A program made the position numbers and the translations under genes. Source: Acidimicrobiales bacterium (GTDB taxonomy: Bacteria > Actinomycetota > Acidimicrobiia > Acidimicrobiales > SZUA-35). Taken from it: DNA of 11,347 bases. The stretch is from assembly GCA_024641625.1 (NCBI GenBank), contig JAHECQ010000092.1, forward strand, positions 1 through 11,347, in the 5' to 3' direction. Positions 1 through 6,178 of the stretch are shown one piece after another. The notes beneath the pieces were generated by a model. It did no database searches. It was given only the letters and a program-made list of their open reading frames with translations, and was not told the origin of the DNA. The first letter of the stretch is position 1, and each line of letters starts with the position of its first letter.

Positions 1-902
1 GACTCGGGCTGCTCGAGCTCCGGGCCTTCGAGATGCCGCCGCATCCCCAGATGGCCCTGGTCCAGGCGCTTCTGGTGCGCACGCTGGTCGCCCGCTTCTG
101 GGATCACCCGTACGCGCATCCACTCATTCGTTGGGGTGGCGAGCTGCACGATCGTTGGATGCTGCCCCACTACGTCGCCGAGGACATCCGTCAGATCGTC
201 GACGATCTCAACGATTGGGGCGTTGCCTTCGACGCCTCCTGGCTGGACCCGTTTCTGGAGTTCCGCTTCCCTCACATCGGAACCGTGCCCGTGGACGGAA
301 TCGAGTTCGAAGTCCGATCTGCCATCGAGCCGTGGCCGGTGTTGGGCGAGGAGGTCACCAGCACCGGAACCGCCCGCTACGTCGACTCCTCGATGGAACG
401 CATCCAGGTTCGACTGGTCGGGGCCACCGCCGGACGCCACGAGGTGCTGTGCAACGGGCGTCTGGTCCCCCTGCGTCTCACCTCGTCCCCCGGCGAACTG
501 GTGGGCGGGGTCCGCTATCGCGCCTGGGACCCGCCGTCTGCGCTCCATCCCACCATCGGCATCGATACCCCGCTGTCGCTCCAGGTCTTCGATCGGTGGC
601 GAAACCGAACGATCGGAGGATGCACCTACCACGTGGTGCATCCGGGTGGCCGCTCCTACGAGGTCTATCCGGTCAACGCCCTCGAAGCCGAAGCTCGACG
701 GTCAGGCCGCTTCGAAGCTCATCGCCACACCGAACAGGCCGCTCCGGCGTGGGAACCCGTCGAAGACGATCGATCAGCGGGGACGCAGGACCAGGGGACA
801 CGAAGAGGGCTCGACCCGGCCGCCCCTGCTCCGGTCGATCTCGGGCCGCTCGATGCACCGTTGATCGGGGGTTACTCCCTCGACCTGCGTAGTCGCCGCT
901 GA
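1..902 (+). CDS. DUF2126 putative amidoligase, C-terminal part (5' end cut by window)
   Basis: This is the C-terminal ~300 residues of a DUF2126 protein; reading is open from the window edge (first whole codon at position 3) to TGA at 900-902. The visible start reads LGLLELRAFEMPPHPQM, followed by RFW and a PY..PLIRWGGELHDR segment, then EFRFPHIG and, near the end, YHVVHPGGRSYEVYPVNALEAEARR. I recognise these as conserved stretches of the family's C-terminal half. Full proteins are about 1,100 residues and usually begin with a transglutaminase-like peptidase domain. Pfam describes DUF2126 as a putative amidoligase of the glutamine-synthetase-like COOH-NH2 ligase group; the substrate is unknown. 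The ATG at 33 is internal and not the real start. The last ~55 residues are a proline- and acid-rich linker ending in a short basic tail. The gene converges on the ATP-grasp/alpha-E gene with a 16-base gap. Those families commonly occur together, which supports the call. Confidence 0.88.
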   Translation, partial: LGLLELRAFEMPPHPQMALVQALLVRTLVARFWDHPYAHPLIRWGGELHDRWMLPHYVAEDIRQIVDDLNDWGVAFDASWLDPFLEFRFPHIGTVPVDGIEFEVRSAIEPWPVLGEEVTSTGTARYVDSSMERIQVRLVGATAGRHEVLCNGRLVPLRLTSSPGELVGGVRYRAWDPPSALHPTIGIDTPLSLQVFDRWRNRTIGGCTYHVVHPGGRSYEVYPVNALEAEARRSGRFEAHRHTEQAAPAWEPVEDDRSAGTQDQGTRRGLDPAAPAPVDLGPLDAPLIGGYSLDLRSRR

Positions 903-918
903 AGGCAATCCGGACAGC

Positions 919-3345
919 TCAACTGACGAAGAGTTCGTCGCCCAGGGTGACCGCGAATTGCTCGAGCTGTTCGATCACGTCGGTCAGGAATCCGGCCAGG
1001 TCGACGGTGACGATCGATCTGATGTCGGCAAATTCGAGTTCGGCCCGCAGCCGCCCGATCTGACGCCACGACTCGATGGCCGTCCCCGGCGTGCGGACGC
1101 CCGAAAGCATCGACTCGCACCGAGCGACGCAGCACAGCACACTCCGCGGGAACTCATCGGCCTGGAGCAGGAACTCGACGGCATCGGTCGGGTCCAACGA
1201 CGCCTGGAAGACCTTCTGGTATTCCTGGAACGCACCGGCGCTGCGCAGCACGCCGACCCACTGGTGAAAGGCCATCTGCCGATCGCCCGACACCAGCTGG
1301 GGCATGTAGACCTGGAGCAGTTTGGCGGTGACGATGGCCCGCTCGACGGCACGGCCGGTCGTCAGGAACCTCCAGCCATCGTTGTGGGACATCGTGTCGT
1401 CGATCGAACCGATCACGGTCTGGCAACCTCGTCGAATGCGCGAGAACACCTCGAACGGATCCCGTCGCATCGAATCGCCGAGGCCGGCCTCGGCCAGTGA
1501 CCAATGGAAGCTGTTCAGGCTTTCCCACAGTTCCCGGCTCACCTGGTCCTGAATGGATCGGATGTTCTCCCGTGCCGTGGCCACCGCCGAGCGGACCGAG
1601 CCCGGATTGGAGTCGTCGGCGACGAGGAACGATGCGATGGCATCGGCCTCGGGTGGCCGACCCTCCTCCTCGAACTCCCGGGTCAGTGACAGTACCTCGA
1701 CGGCCTCTCGAAGGCGCTCGCTGACCATGTCGGGACGTTCCTCGAGCACGCTGTGATAGGCCACATCGAGGACACGGGCGGTGTTGTCCGCCCGCTCGAG
1801 GTAGCGCCCGGCCCAGAACAGGTCCGCGGCCACTCGGGCCAGGACCACCTCCGAGCGGCGGCCGCCCTTGAACGACACCTTCGATTCCGGCTCGTCACGT
1901 GCATTGTCCTCCATGAGTACCCAGGTGTCCTTGGAGCCGCCGCCCTGGGAGGAATTGACGACCAGGGAACCGCGGCGCAACGCAACCCGGGTGAGGCCGC
2001 CGGGAAGGACCTTGACGTCCTCGCCGGCCACGATGAAAGGACGAAGGTCGATGTGTCGACCGGCGAAGCCTTCCTCGACCAGGGTGGGGGCCCGACTCAG
2101 GCTCACGACCTCCTGCGCGATGTAGCCGCGGGGATCGGCCTGCAGCTTGGCTGCGAAGTCGATCAGCTCCGACTCCGATGCTGCCGGACCGATCAGCATC
2201 CCGTACCCGCCCGAAGCGGCGACCGGCTTGACCACCAACGCTTCGAGCCGACTCAGGACCATCTTCAGCTTGTCGGGGTCGTCGAGCAGGTAGGTGTCGA
2301 CGTTGGCCAGCAACGGGTCCTCACCGAGGTAGTACCTGATCATCTCCGGCACGTAGGCGTATACCGCCTTGTCGTCGGCGGCACCGTTACCGAGCGCGTT
2401 GCACACGGTGACGTTGCCGGCTCGGGCCGCCTCGACGAGTCCGGGCACCCCGAGCAGCGAGTCGGGTCGGAAGACCTTCGGATCGAGATATTCGTCGTCG
2501 ATCCGGCGGTAGATCACGTCGACGCGCCGCAGCCCACGCGTGGTTCGCATCCGCACCGATCGATCGATGACGACCAGATCGCTTGCCTCGACGAGTTCGA
2601 TGCCCATCTGGCGGGCCAGGAAGGCGTGCTCGAAATACGCCGAGTTGAACCGACCCGGCGTCAGCAACACCACCCGGGGGTTCAGGGCATTGCCAGGAGC
2701 CACCGACACCAGCGCATCGAGGAGGAGGTGCGGGTAATGACTCACCGGCTCGACCGCGCTCTGGTGGAAGGCAACCGGCAGGACGCGGGTCAGCGCCGAT
2801 CGGTTCTCGAGCACGTAGGAGACCCCCGAAGGGTTCCGGAGGTTGTCCTCGAGCACGACATAGCGGCCTTGGTCATCGCGCACGACGTCGATACCGGAGA
2901 TCACGCAACGAGCTTGGTGAGGTGCGGGTACTCCGATGGCCTCGGGCAGATACCCCTCGGCGGACTCGACAAGGGGGCGGGGAACGACACCGTCGTTGAG
3001 GATCGCCTGTTCACCAGCGTAGAGATCGTCGAGGAAGGCGTTCAGCGCCTGCACTCGCTGGACCAAGCCTCGCTCGAGCTGCGCCCACTCGTCCGCCGGG
3101 ATGACCCGTGGAAGCAAGTCGAGTGGGAACGTCCGCTCGGTGCCCTGCTCGTCCCCGTACACGGTGAAGGTGATTCCCTGGGTGTGGAAGATCGCGTCCT
3201 TCAGCCGTTGGCGACGGTTGAGCTCCTCGGGGCCGAACTGGTCCAGCCGCTCGAACAAGGCGCGATAGTGCGGGCGAATCTCGCCGCTCCCGGTCAGGAC
3301 TTCGTCGAAGAATCCTCCGGTGTCATAGCCATCCAGGACACCCAC
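919..3345 (-). CDS. Circularly permuted ATP-grasp ligase fused to an alpha-E domain
   Basis: 808 residues. Residues ~1-480 match the circularly permuted ATP-grasp family (DUF404/DUF407): ITFTVYGDEQGTERTFPLDLLPR (about 58-80), the VLEDNLRNPSGVSYVLENR block (164-182), LTPGRFNSAYFEH (228-240), VIYRRIDDEYLDP (277-289), VCNALGNGAADDKAVYAYVP (314-333), VVKPVAASGGYGM (371-383) and GRHIDLRPF (429-437). Residues ~499-805 match the all-helical alpha-E domain (DUF403), opening with LFWAGRYLERADNTARVLDV (509-528). In many genomes these are two adjacent genes; here they are one polypeptide. Family studies predict ATP-dependent amide-bond or peptide synthesis, with alpha-E as partner, usually beside transglutaminase-like and DUF2126 proteins; the product is not known. 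The start is GTG at 3345-3343, chosen because AAGGAG lies 7 bases upstream (3358-3353). No signal peptide or membrane segment is seen, so it is probably cytoplasmic. It converges with the DUF2126 gene. Confidence 0.93.
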   Translation of the reverse strand: MGVLDGYDTGGFFDEVLTGSGEIRPHYRALFERLDQFGPEELNRRQRLKDAIFHTQGITFTVYGDEQGTERTFPLDLLPRVIPADEWAQLERGLVQRVQALNAFLDDLYAGEQAILNDGVVPRPLVESAEGYLPEAIGVPAPHQARCVISGIDVVRDDQGRYVVLEDNLRNPSGVSYVLENRSALTRVLPVAFHQSAVEPVSHYPHLLLDALVSVAPGNALNPRVVLLTPGRFNSAYFEHAFLARQMGIELVEASDLVVIDRSVRMRTTRGLRRVDVIYRRIDDEYLDPKVFRPDSLLGVPGLVEAARAGNVTVCNALGNGAADDKAVYAYVPEMIRYYLGEDPLLANVDTYLLDDPDKLKMVLSRLEALVVKPVAASGGYGMLIGPAASESELIDFAAKLQADPRGYIAQEVVSLSRAPTLVEEGFAGRHIDLRPFIVAGEDVKVLPGGLTRVALRRGSLVVNSSQGGGSKDTWVLMEDNARDEPESKVSFKGGRRSEVVLARVAADLFWAGRYLERADNTARVLDVAYHSVLEERPDMVSERLREAVEVLSLTREFEEEGRPPEADAIASFLVADDSNPGSVRSAVATARENIRSIQDQVSRELWESLNSFHWSLAEAGLGDSMRRDPFEVFSRIRRGCQTVIGSIDDTMSHNDGWRFLTTGRAVERAIVTAKLLQVYMPQLVSGDRQMAFHQWVGVLRSAGAFQEYQKVFQASLDPTDAVEFLLQADEFPRSVLCCVARCESMLSGVRTPGTAIESWRQIGRLRAELEFADIRSIVTVDLAGFLTDVIEQLEQFAVTLGDELFVS

Positions 3346-3352
3346 GTATTCG

Positions 3353-3358
3353 CTCCTT
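3353..3358 (-). promoter_or_regulatory. Ribosome binding site of the ATP-grasp/alpha-E gene
   Basis: The reverse strand reads AAGGAG, then seven bases, then the GTG start at 3345. This is the textbook Shine-Dalgarno arrangement and fixes the GTG as the start. Most genes in this window lack so clear a site. Confidence 0.8.
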
Positions 3359-3369
3359 GCGTCGCTCGG

Positions 3370-3398
3370 AAGATATCAGGATGTTCGTCCGCTGTTGA
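3370..3398 (-). promoter_or_regulatory. Candidate sigma-70-type promoter for the ATP-grasp/alpha-E gene
   Basis: On the reverse strand TCAACA (3398-3393; 4 of 6 match to TTGACA) and TATCTT (3375-3370; 4 of 6 match to TATAAT, TANNNT type, preceded by TGA) are separated by 17 bases. The expected transcription start near 3363 gives a leader of about 17 bases that contains the AAGGAG site. Seen by eye only; matches this good also occur by chance. Confidence 0.4.
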
Positions 3399-3436
3399 GG
3401 GATCGTTCGGACATCGCGAGCAGCGAGGGCCGCCGG

Positions 3437-3442
3437 TAGCTT
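3437..3442 (+). promoter_or_regulatory. Candidate -10 element of the protease-aspA-rimK operon, possibly leaderless
   Basis: TAGCTT (TANNNT pattern) lies six bases before the ATG at 3449, and no Shine-Dalgarno sequence stands at a usable distance. That spacing is what a leaderless transcript starting at the ATG would show, and such transcripts are common in actinobacteria. No convincing -35 element is seen 16-18 bases upstream, so this is tentative. Confidence 0.3.
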
Positions 3443-3448
3443 GGCAGC

Positions 3449-3931
3449 ATGTCCAATCCGCTGCCGCTTCCGCTGGACATCGTCGGGTGGCGAGAGTGGG
3501 TCAGCCTCAGTGACTGGTCGGTGCCCCACATCAAGGCCAAGGTCGATACCGGTGCCCGTACCTCGGCGCTCCACACCGCCGACATCGAGGAGTTCGACAA
3601 CAACGGGGAAGCGTGGGTCCGTTTCATTGTTCACCCCTACCAACGTTCCGAGCTCGACGAGGTGCTCGTCGAAACTCGCGTGCTGGAGTCCCGTGACATC
3701 AGGAGTTCGTCGGGGGCGGTCGAAAAGCGGGTCGTCGTCGGATGCAGCGTGGCGGTGATCGGCATTCCCATCGACATCGAGTTGACCCTGACCCGTCGAG
3801 ACGACATGGGGTTCCGAATGCTGCTCGGCCGTCAGGCGCTGCGGCGACGATTCGTGGTCGACCCCGGCTCGTCGTTCCTCGGCGGACGCCCACCGCTCGA
3901 CGTCCGACGCCGCAATCGGGGCCGAGGATGA
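3449..3931 (+). CDS. Retropepsin-like ATP-dependent zinc protease family (RimB/DUF785)
   Basis: 160 residues, a normal length for the family (Pfam Zn_protease, PF05618, often named ATP-dependent zinc protease or RimB). The fold resembles retropepsins: KAKVDTGARTSALH (29-42) holds the Asp-Thr-Gly active-site triad (D33-T34-G35), RSSSGAVEKRVVV (85-97) and MGFRMLLGRQALRRRFVVDP (120-139) are the other conserved blocks. In Pseudomonas the related RimB works with RimK and RimA in control of ribosomal protein S6 glutamylation. Here it is the first gene of an operon ending in rimK, which supports the same partnership. No signal peptide, so cytoplasmic. The start is ATG 3449, because the family's N-terminal VGWREWVSL begins just after it. 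Its stop overlaps the next start by four bases (ATGA at 3928-3931). Whether this member is an active protease is not shown; the annotated zinc and ATP dependence of the family is itself doubtful. Confidence 0.9.
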   Translation: MSNPLPLPLDIVGWREWVSLSDWSVPHIKAKVDTGARTSALHTADIEEFDNNGEAWVRFIVHPYQRSELDEVLVETRVLESRDIRSSSGAVEKRVVVGCSVAVIGIPIDIELTLTRRDDMGFRMLLGRQALRRRFVVDPGSSFLGGRPPLDVRRRNRGRG

Positions 3932-4974
3932 AACCGTCGAGGAATCGGGCCGCGTTCGATCTGGGCTCACTCGAGGTGCCCGCCGGTCGTTCGGCGACCG
4001 GTGAACTCCCGATCGCCAAGCTGGTGACGGGAACCCAGATCTCGCTCCCGGTGCAGGTCCTGCACGGCCGATCGGAAGGTCCCGTGGTCTGGCTCAGCGC
4101 AGCGGTGCACGGTGACGAGATCGCCGGGGTCGAGATCATCCGGCGGGTCGTGGCATCGCTGACCCCCAAGACGATGTCCGGCACGGTCATTGCCGTCCCC
4201 ATCGTCAACGCGCACGGCTTCCTCGCCGGCGATCGGTACCTGCCCGATCGCCGTGACCTCAATCGATCGTTCCCCGGGTCCGCCACCGGTTCGCTGGCGG
4301 CGCGAGTTGCCAACTTGTTCATGACCGAGATCGTGCGCCGCTGTGACATCGGCATCGATCTTCACACCGGTTCGGACCACCGGACCAACTACCCGCAGGT
4401 GAGGGCAGACCTCGACGACGCCGAAACCCGCCGACTGGCGGAGGCCTTCGGCGCACCGCTGATGCTTCACGCCAAGGTACGGGACGGTTCGTTGCGTGGC
4501 GCCGCCACGGCGCTGGGCAAGACGGTCCTGCTCTATGAAGGAGGAGAGGCGTGGCGCTTCGACCGAGAGGCCATCGAGATCGGCGAGCTCGGTGTGCGAC
4601 AGGTGCTGGCCGAGCTGGGGGTCACTGCTGCTGTCGATACGGCCGCTGTCGATACGGCCGCTGTCGATACGGCCGCTGTCGATACCGGTGCCACCGATAG
4701 TGCCGCCGTCGATCGGCCGGCGACTCGCCACCCCCGTGAGAGCAGACGCAGTAGCTGGGTTCGGGCGCGCCGGAGTGGCATCGCCCTCCTGGGCGTCGGG
4801 ATCGGCGATAGCGTGACGAAGGGTCAGGTGATCGGCGATATCCACGATTCGGTCGGGGTACGCCTCAGCCGTATCACCGCTTCGCACGATGGGCTCATCA
4901 TCGGTCAGATCCAACATCCGCTCGTCAATCAGGGCGACGCGATCGTGCACATCGCCCAGCTGGAGCCATCATGA
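3928..4974 (+). CDS. Succinylglutamate desuccinylase/aspartoacylase-type zinc hydrolase
   Basis: 348 residues of the AstE/AspA family (related to M14 zinc carboxypeptidases), which split amide bonds of acylated amino acids. Zinc ligands are H61 and E64 in HGDE and H146 in DLHTG (144-148); RRDLNRSFPG (108-117) gives the substrate-binding Arg and Asn-Arg; E204 in YEGGE is the likely catalytic glutamate. After the catalytic domain (~25-230) comes a low-complexity linker (~232-275) made of VDTAA repeats encoded by a 15-base tandem repeat, then the usual C-terminal small beta-barrel (~284-344, with GDSVTKGQVIGDI and TASHDGLIIG). The start is ATG 3928, forming an ATGA overlap with the protease gene; the frame is open further upstream (to an ATG at 3742) but that part lies over conserved protease sequence. 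It ends in an ATGA overlap with rimK. The setting suggests the substrate is a RimK product rather than succinylglutamate or N-acetylaspartate; this is inference. Confidence 0.93.
   Translation: MKPSRNRAAFDLGSLEVPAGRSATGELPIAKLVTGTQISLPVQVLHGRSEGPVVWLSAAVHGDEIAGVEIIRRVVASLTPKTMSGTVIAVPIVNAHGFLAGDRYLPDRRDLNRSFPGSATGSLAARVANLFMTEIVRRCDIGIDLHTGSDHRTNYPQVRADLDDAETRRLAEAFGAPLMLHAKVRDGSLRGAATALGKTVLLYEGGEAWRFDREAIEIGELGVRQVLAELGVTAAVDTAAVDTAAVDTAAVDTGATDSAAVDRPATRHPRESRRSSWVRARRSGIALLGVGIGDSVTKGQVIGDIHDSVGVRLSRITASHDGLIIGQIQHPLVNQGDAIVHIAQLEPS
4630..4686 (+). repeat. 15-base in-frame tandem repeat coding for AVDTA units
   Basis: The unit GCTGTCGATACGGCC occurs three times without a mismatch (4630-4644, 4645-4659, 4660-4674). 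A fourth copy from 4675 is exact for 11 bases and then diverges, and degenerate copies (CCACCGAT, GCCGTCGAT) continue to about 4713. The unit is five codons long, so gain or loss of copies keeps the hydrolase in frame. It lies in the linker between the catalytic domain and the C-terminal barrel. Confidence 0.95.
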
Positions 4975-6161
4975 AACTCGCGGTTCTCTCGCGTTCACCC
5001 CGTTCCTACAGCACCTCCCGGTTGAAGTCGGCTGCGATCGAACGCGGTCACGTGTGCCGCGTGCTCAACACGCTTCGCTTCGCCGTCGACCTCTCGGGCG
5101 ACGAGCCCGACCTCCAGTTCCGGGGCAAGCCCTTGTCGGACTACGAGGCAGTCCTTCCTCGCATCGGTGCGTCGATCACCTACTTCGGCACGGCGGTGGT
5201 GCGTCAGTTCGAGCAGATGGACGTCTACACGCCCAACACCGCGAGTGGCATCGCCAACTCTCGGGACAAACTGCGGGCCCAACAGATTCTGTCGCGTCAC
5301 GACATCGGGATGCCGGCCACCGCATTCGTTCGGGACAAGGCCGATGTGCTGCCGGCCATCGAGCGCGTCGGCGGGGCACCGGTGGTGATCAAGCTGCTCG
5401 AGGGCACGCAGGGCATCGGCGTCATTCTCGCCCCTGACAACCATGTCGCGGCCGCCATCATCGAGACACTCCAGAGCACGAAGCAGAACGTCCTCATCCA
5501 GCAGTTCATCGTCGAGAGCAAGGGCAAGGACATCCGAGCACTCGTGGTGGGCGATCGCGTCGTGGCCGCCATGCGACGCACCGCACAGGGCGACGAGTTC
5601 CGCTCGAACGTCCATCGTGGCGGCAGCGTCGAAGCCGTCTCGCTCTCCCCCGATTACGAGCGGGCCGCCGTGCGAGCCGCGCAGATCATGGGCCTGCGCG
5701 TGGCCGGGGTCGACATGCTCGAAGGAGCCGACGGTCCGTTGGTGATGGAGGTGAACTCATCGCCCGGTCTGGAGGGCATCGAAGCCGCCACCGGTCTCGA
5801 CGTGGCCGGAGCCATCATCGACTACATCGCCGATCAGGTCGCGTTCCCGGAGTTGGACATTCGACAGCGCCTCACCATCAGCACCGGGTACGGCGTCAAC
5901 GAATTGCTCGTTCGTCACGATGCCGAACTGGTGGGCAAGACGATCGTCGAGTCCGGTCTTCGGGACCGCGATATCACGGTCCTCACCCTCCACCGGGGTG
6001 CAACGGTGATCCCCAACCCGCGTGGTTCCCGTGTGCTCGAGGCCAACGACCGGTTGGTCTGTTTCGGCAAGCTGGAAGAAATGCGGTCGATGATCCCCGC
6101 TCGACGCAAACGAAGGTCGAAGGTGAGGAGCCTTCCGAACAGCGCCTCCACGCGGACGTGA
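4971..6161 (+). CDS. rimK: RimK-type ATP-grasp L-glutamate ligase with C-terminal RCK_C domain
   Basis: 396 residues; E. coli RimK has 300. Residues 1-295 are a complete RimK: N-terminal MKLAVLSRSPRSYSTSRL, the NSRDKLRAQQIL block (96-107), VVIKLLEGTQGIGV (138-151) with ATP-binding K141 and a glycine-rich loop, and GVDMLEGADGPLVMEVNSSPGLEGIE (246-271) with metal ligands D248, E260 and N262. RimK adds glutamates to the C-terminus of ribosomal protein S6 in E. coli. Residues ~303-372 are extra and look like an RCK_C/TrkA-C domain: ELLVRHDAELVGKTIVE, then HRGATVIPNPRGSRVLEANDRLVCFG. Such domains bind small ligands in potassium channels and transporters, so here it may control ligase activity (inference). 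The final ~20 residues are basic (ARRKRRSKVR). The start ATG overlaps the stop of the hydrolase gene, with GGAG five bases upstream (4962-4965). Cytoplasmic; last gene of the operon, converging with the DUF389 gene at a 17-base gap. Confidence 0.95.
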   Translation: MKLAVLSRSPRSYSTSRLKSAAIERGHVCRVLNTLRFAVDLSGDEPDLQFRGKPLSDYEAVLPRIGASITYFGTAVVRQFEQMDVYTPNTASGIANSRDKLRAQQILSRHDIGMPATAFVRDKADVLPAIERVGGAPVVIKLLEGTQGIGVILAPDNHVAAAIIETLQSTKQNVLIQQFIVESKGKDIRALVVGDRVVAAMRRTAQGDEFRSNVHRGGSVEAVSLSPDYERAAVRAAQIMGLRVAGVDMLEGADGPLVMEVNSSPGLEGIEAATGLDVAGAIIDYIADQVAFPELDIRQRLTISTGYGVNELLVRHDAELVGKTIVESGLRDRDITVLTLHRGATVIPNPRGSRVLEANDRLVCFGKLEEMRSMIPARRKRRSKVRSLPNSASTRT

Positions 6162-6178
6162 GGCCAAGGGTCGGGTCG

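Noticed and set aside
903..918. Terminators in the convergent gaps 903-918 and 6162-6178
   Set aside because: I could find only a 4-base GCTG/CAGC pairing around 899-919 and nothing convincing at 6162-6178, with no T runs on either strand.
1753..3513. A 586-codon open frame on the forward strand, opposite the ATP-grasp/alpha-E gene
   Set aside because: It lies almost wholly inside a gene with clear conserved motifs on the reverse strand. GC-rich genes often leave long open antisense frames. Its translation is rich in Arg, His, Gln and Asp with no recognisable motif.
3742..3927. A longer N-terminus for the AspA-type hydrolase from ATG 3742
   Set aside because: The extra 62 residues overlap conserved protease sequence (MGFRMLLGR region), contain no family motif, and the ATGA-coupled ATG at 3928 is the usual operon layout.
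4630..4686. The 15-base repeat as a CRISPR or mobile-element trace
   Set aside because: Units are head to tail with no spacers, in frame inside a gene, and no terminal inverted repeats or target duplication are seen.
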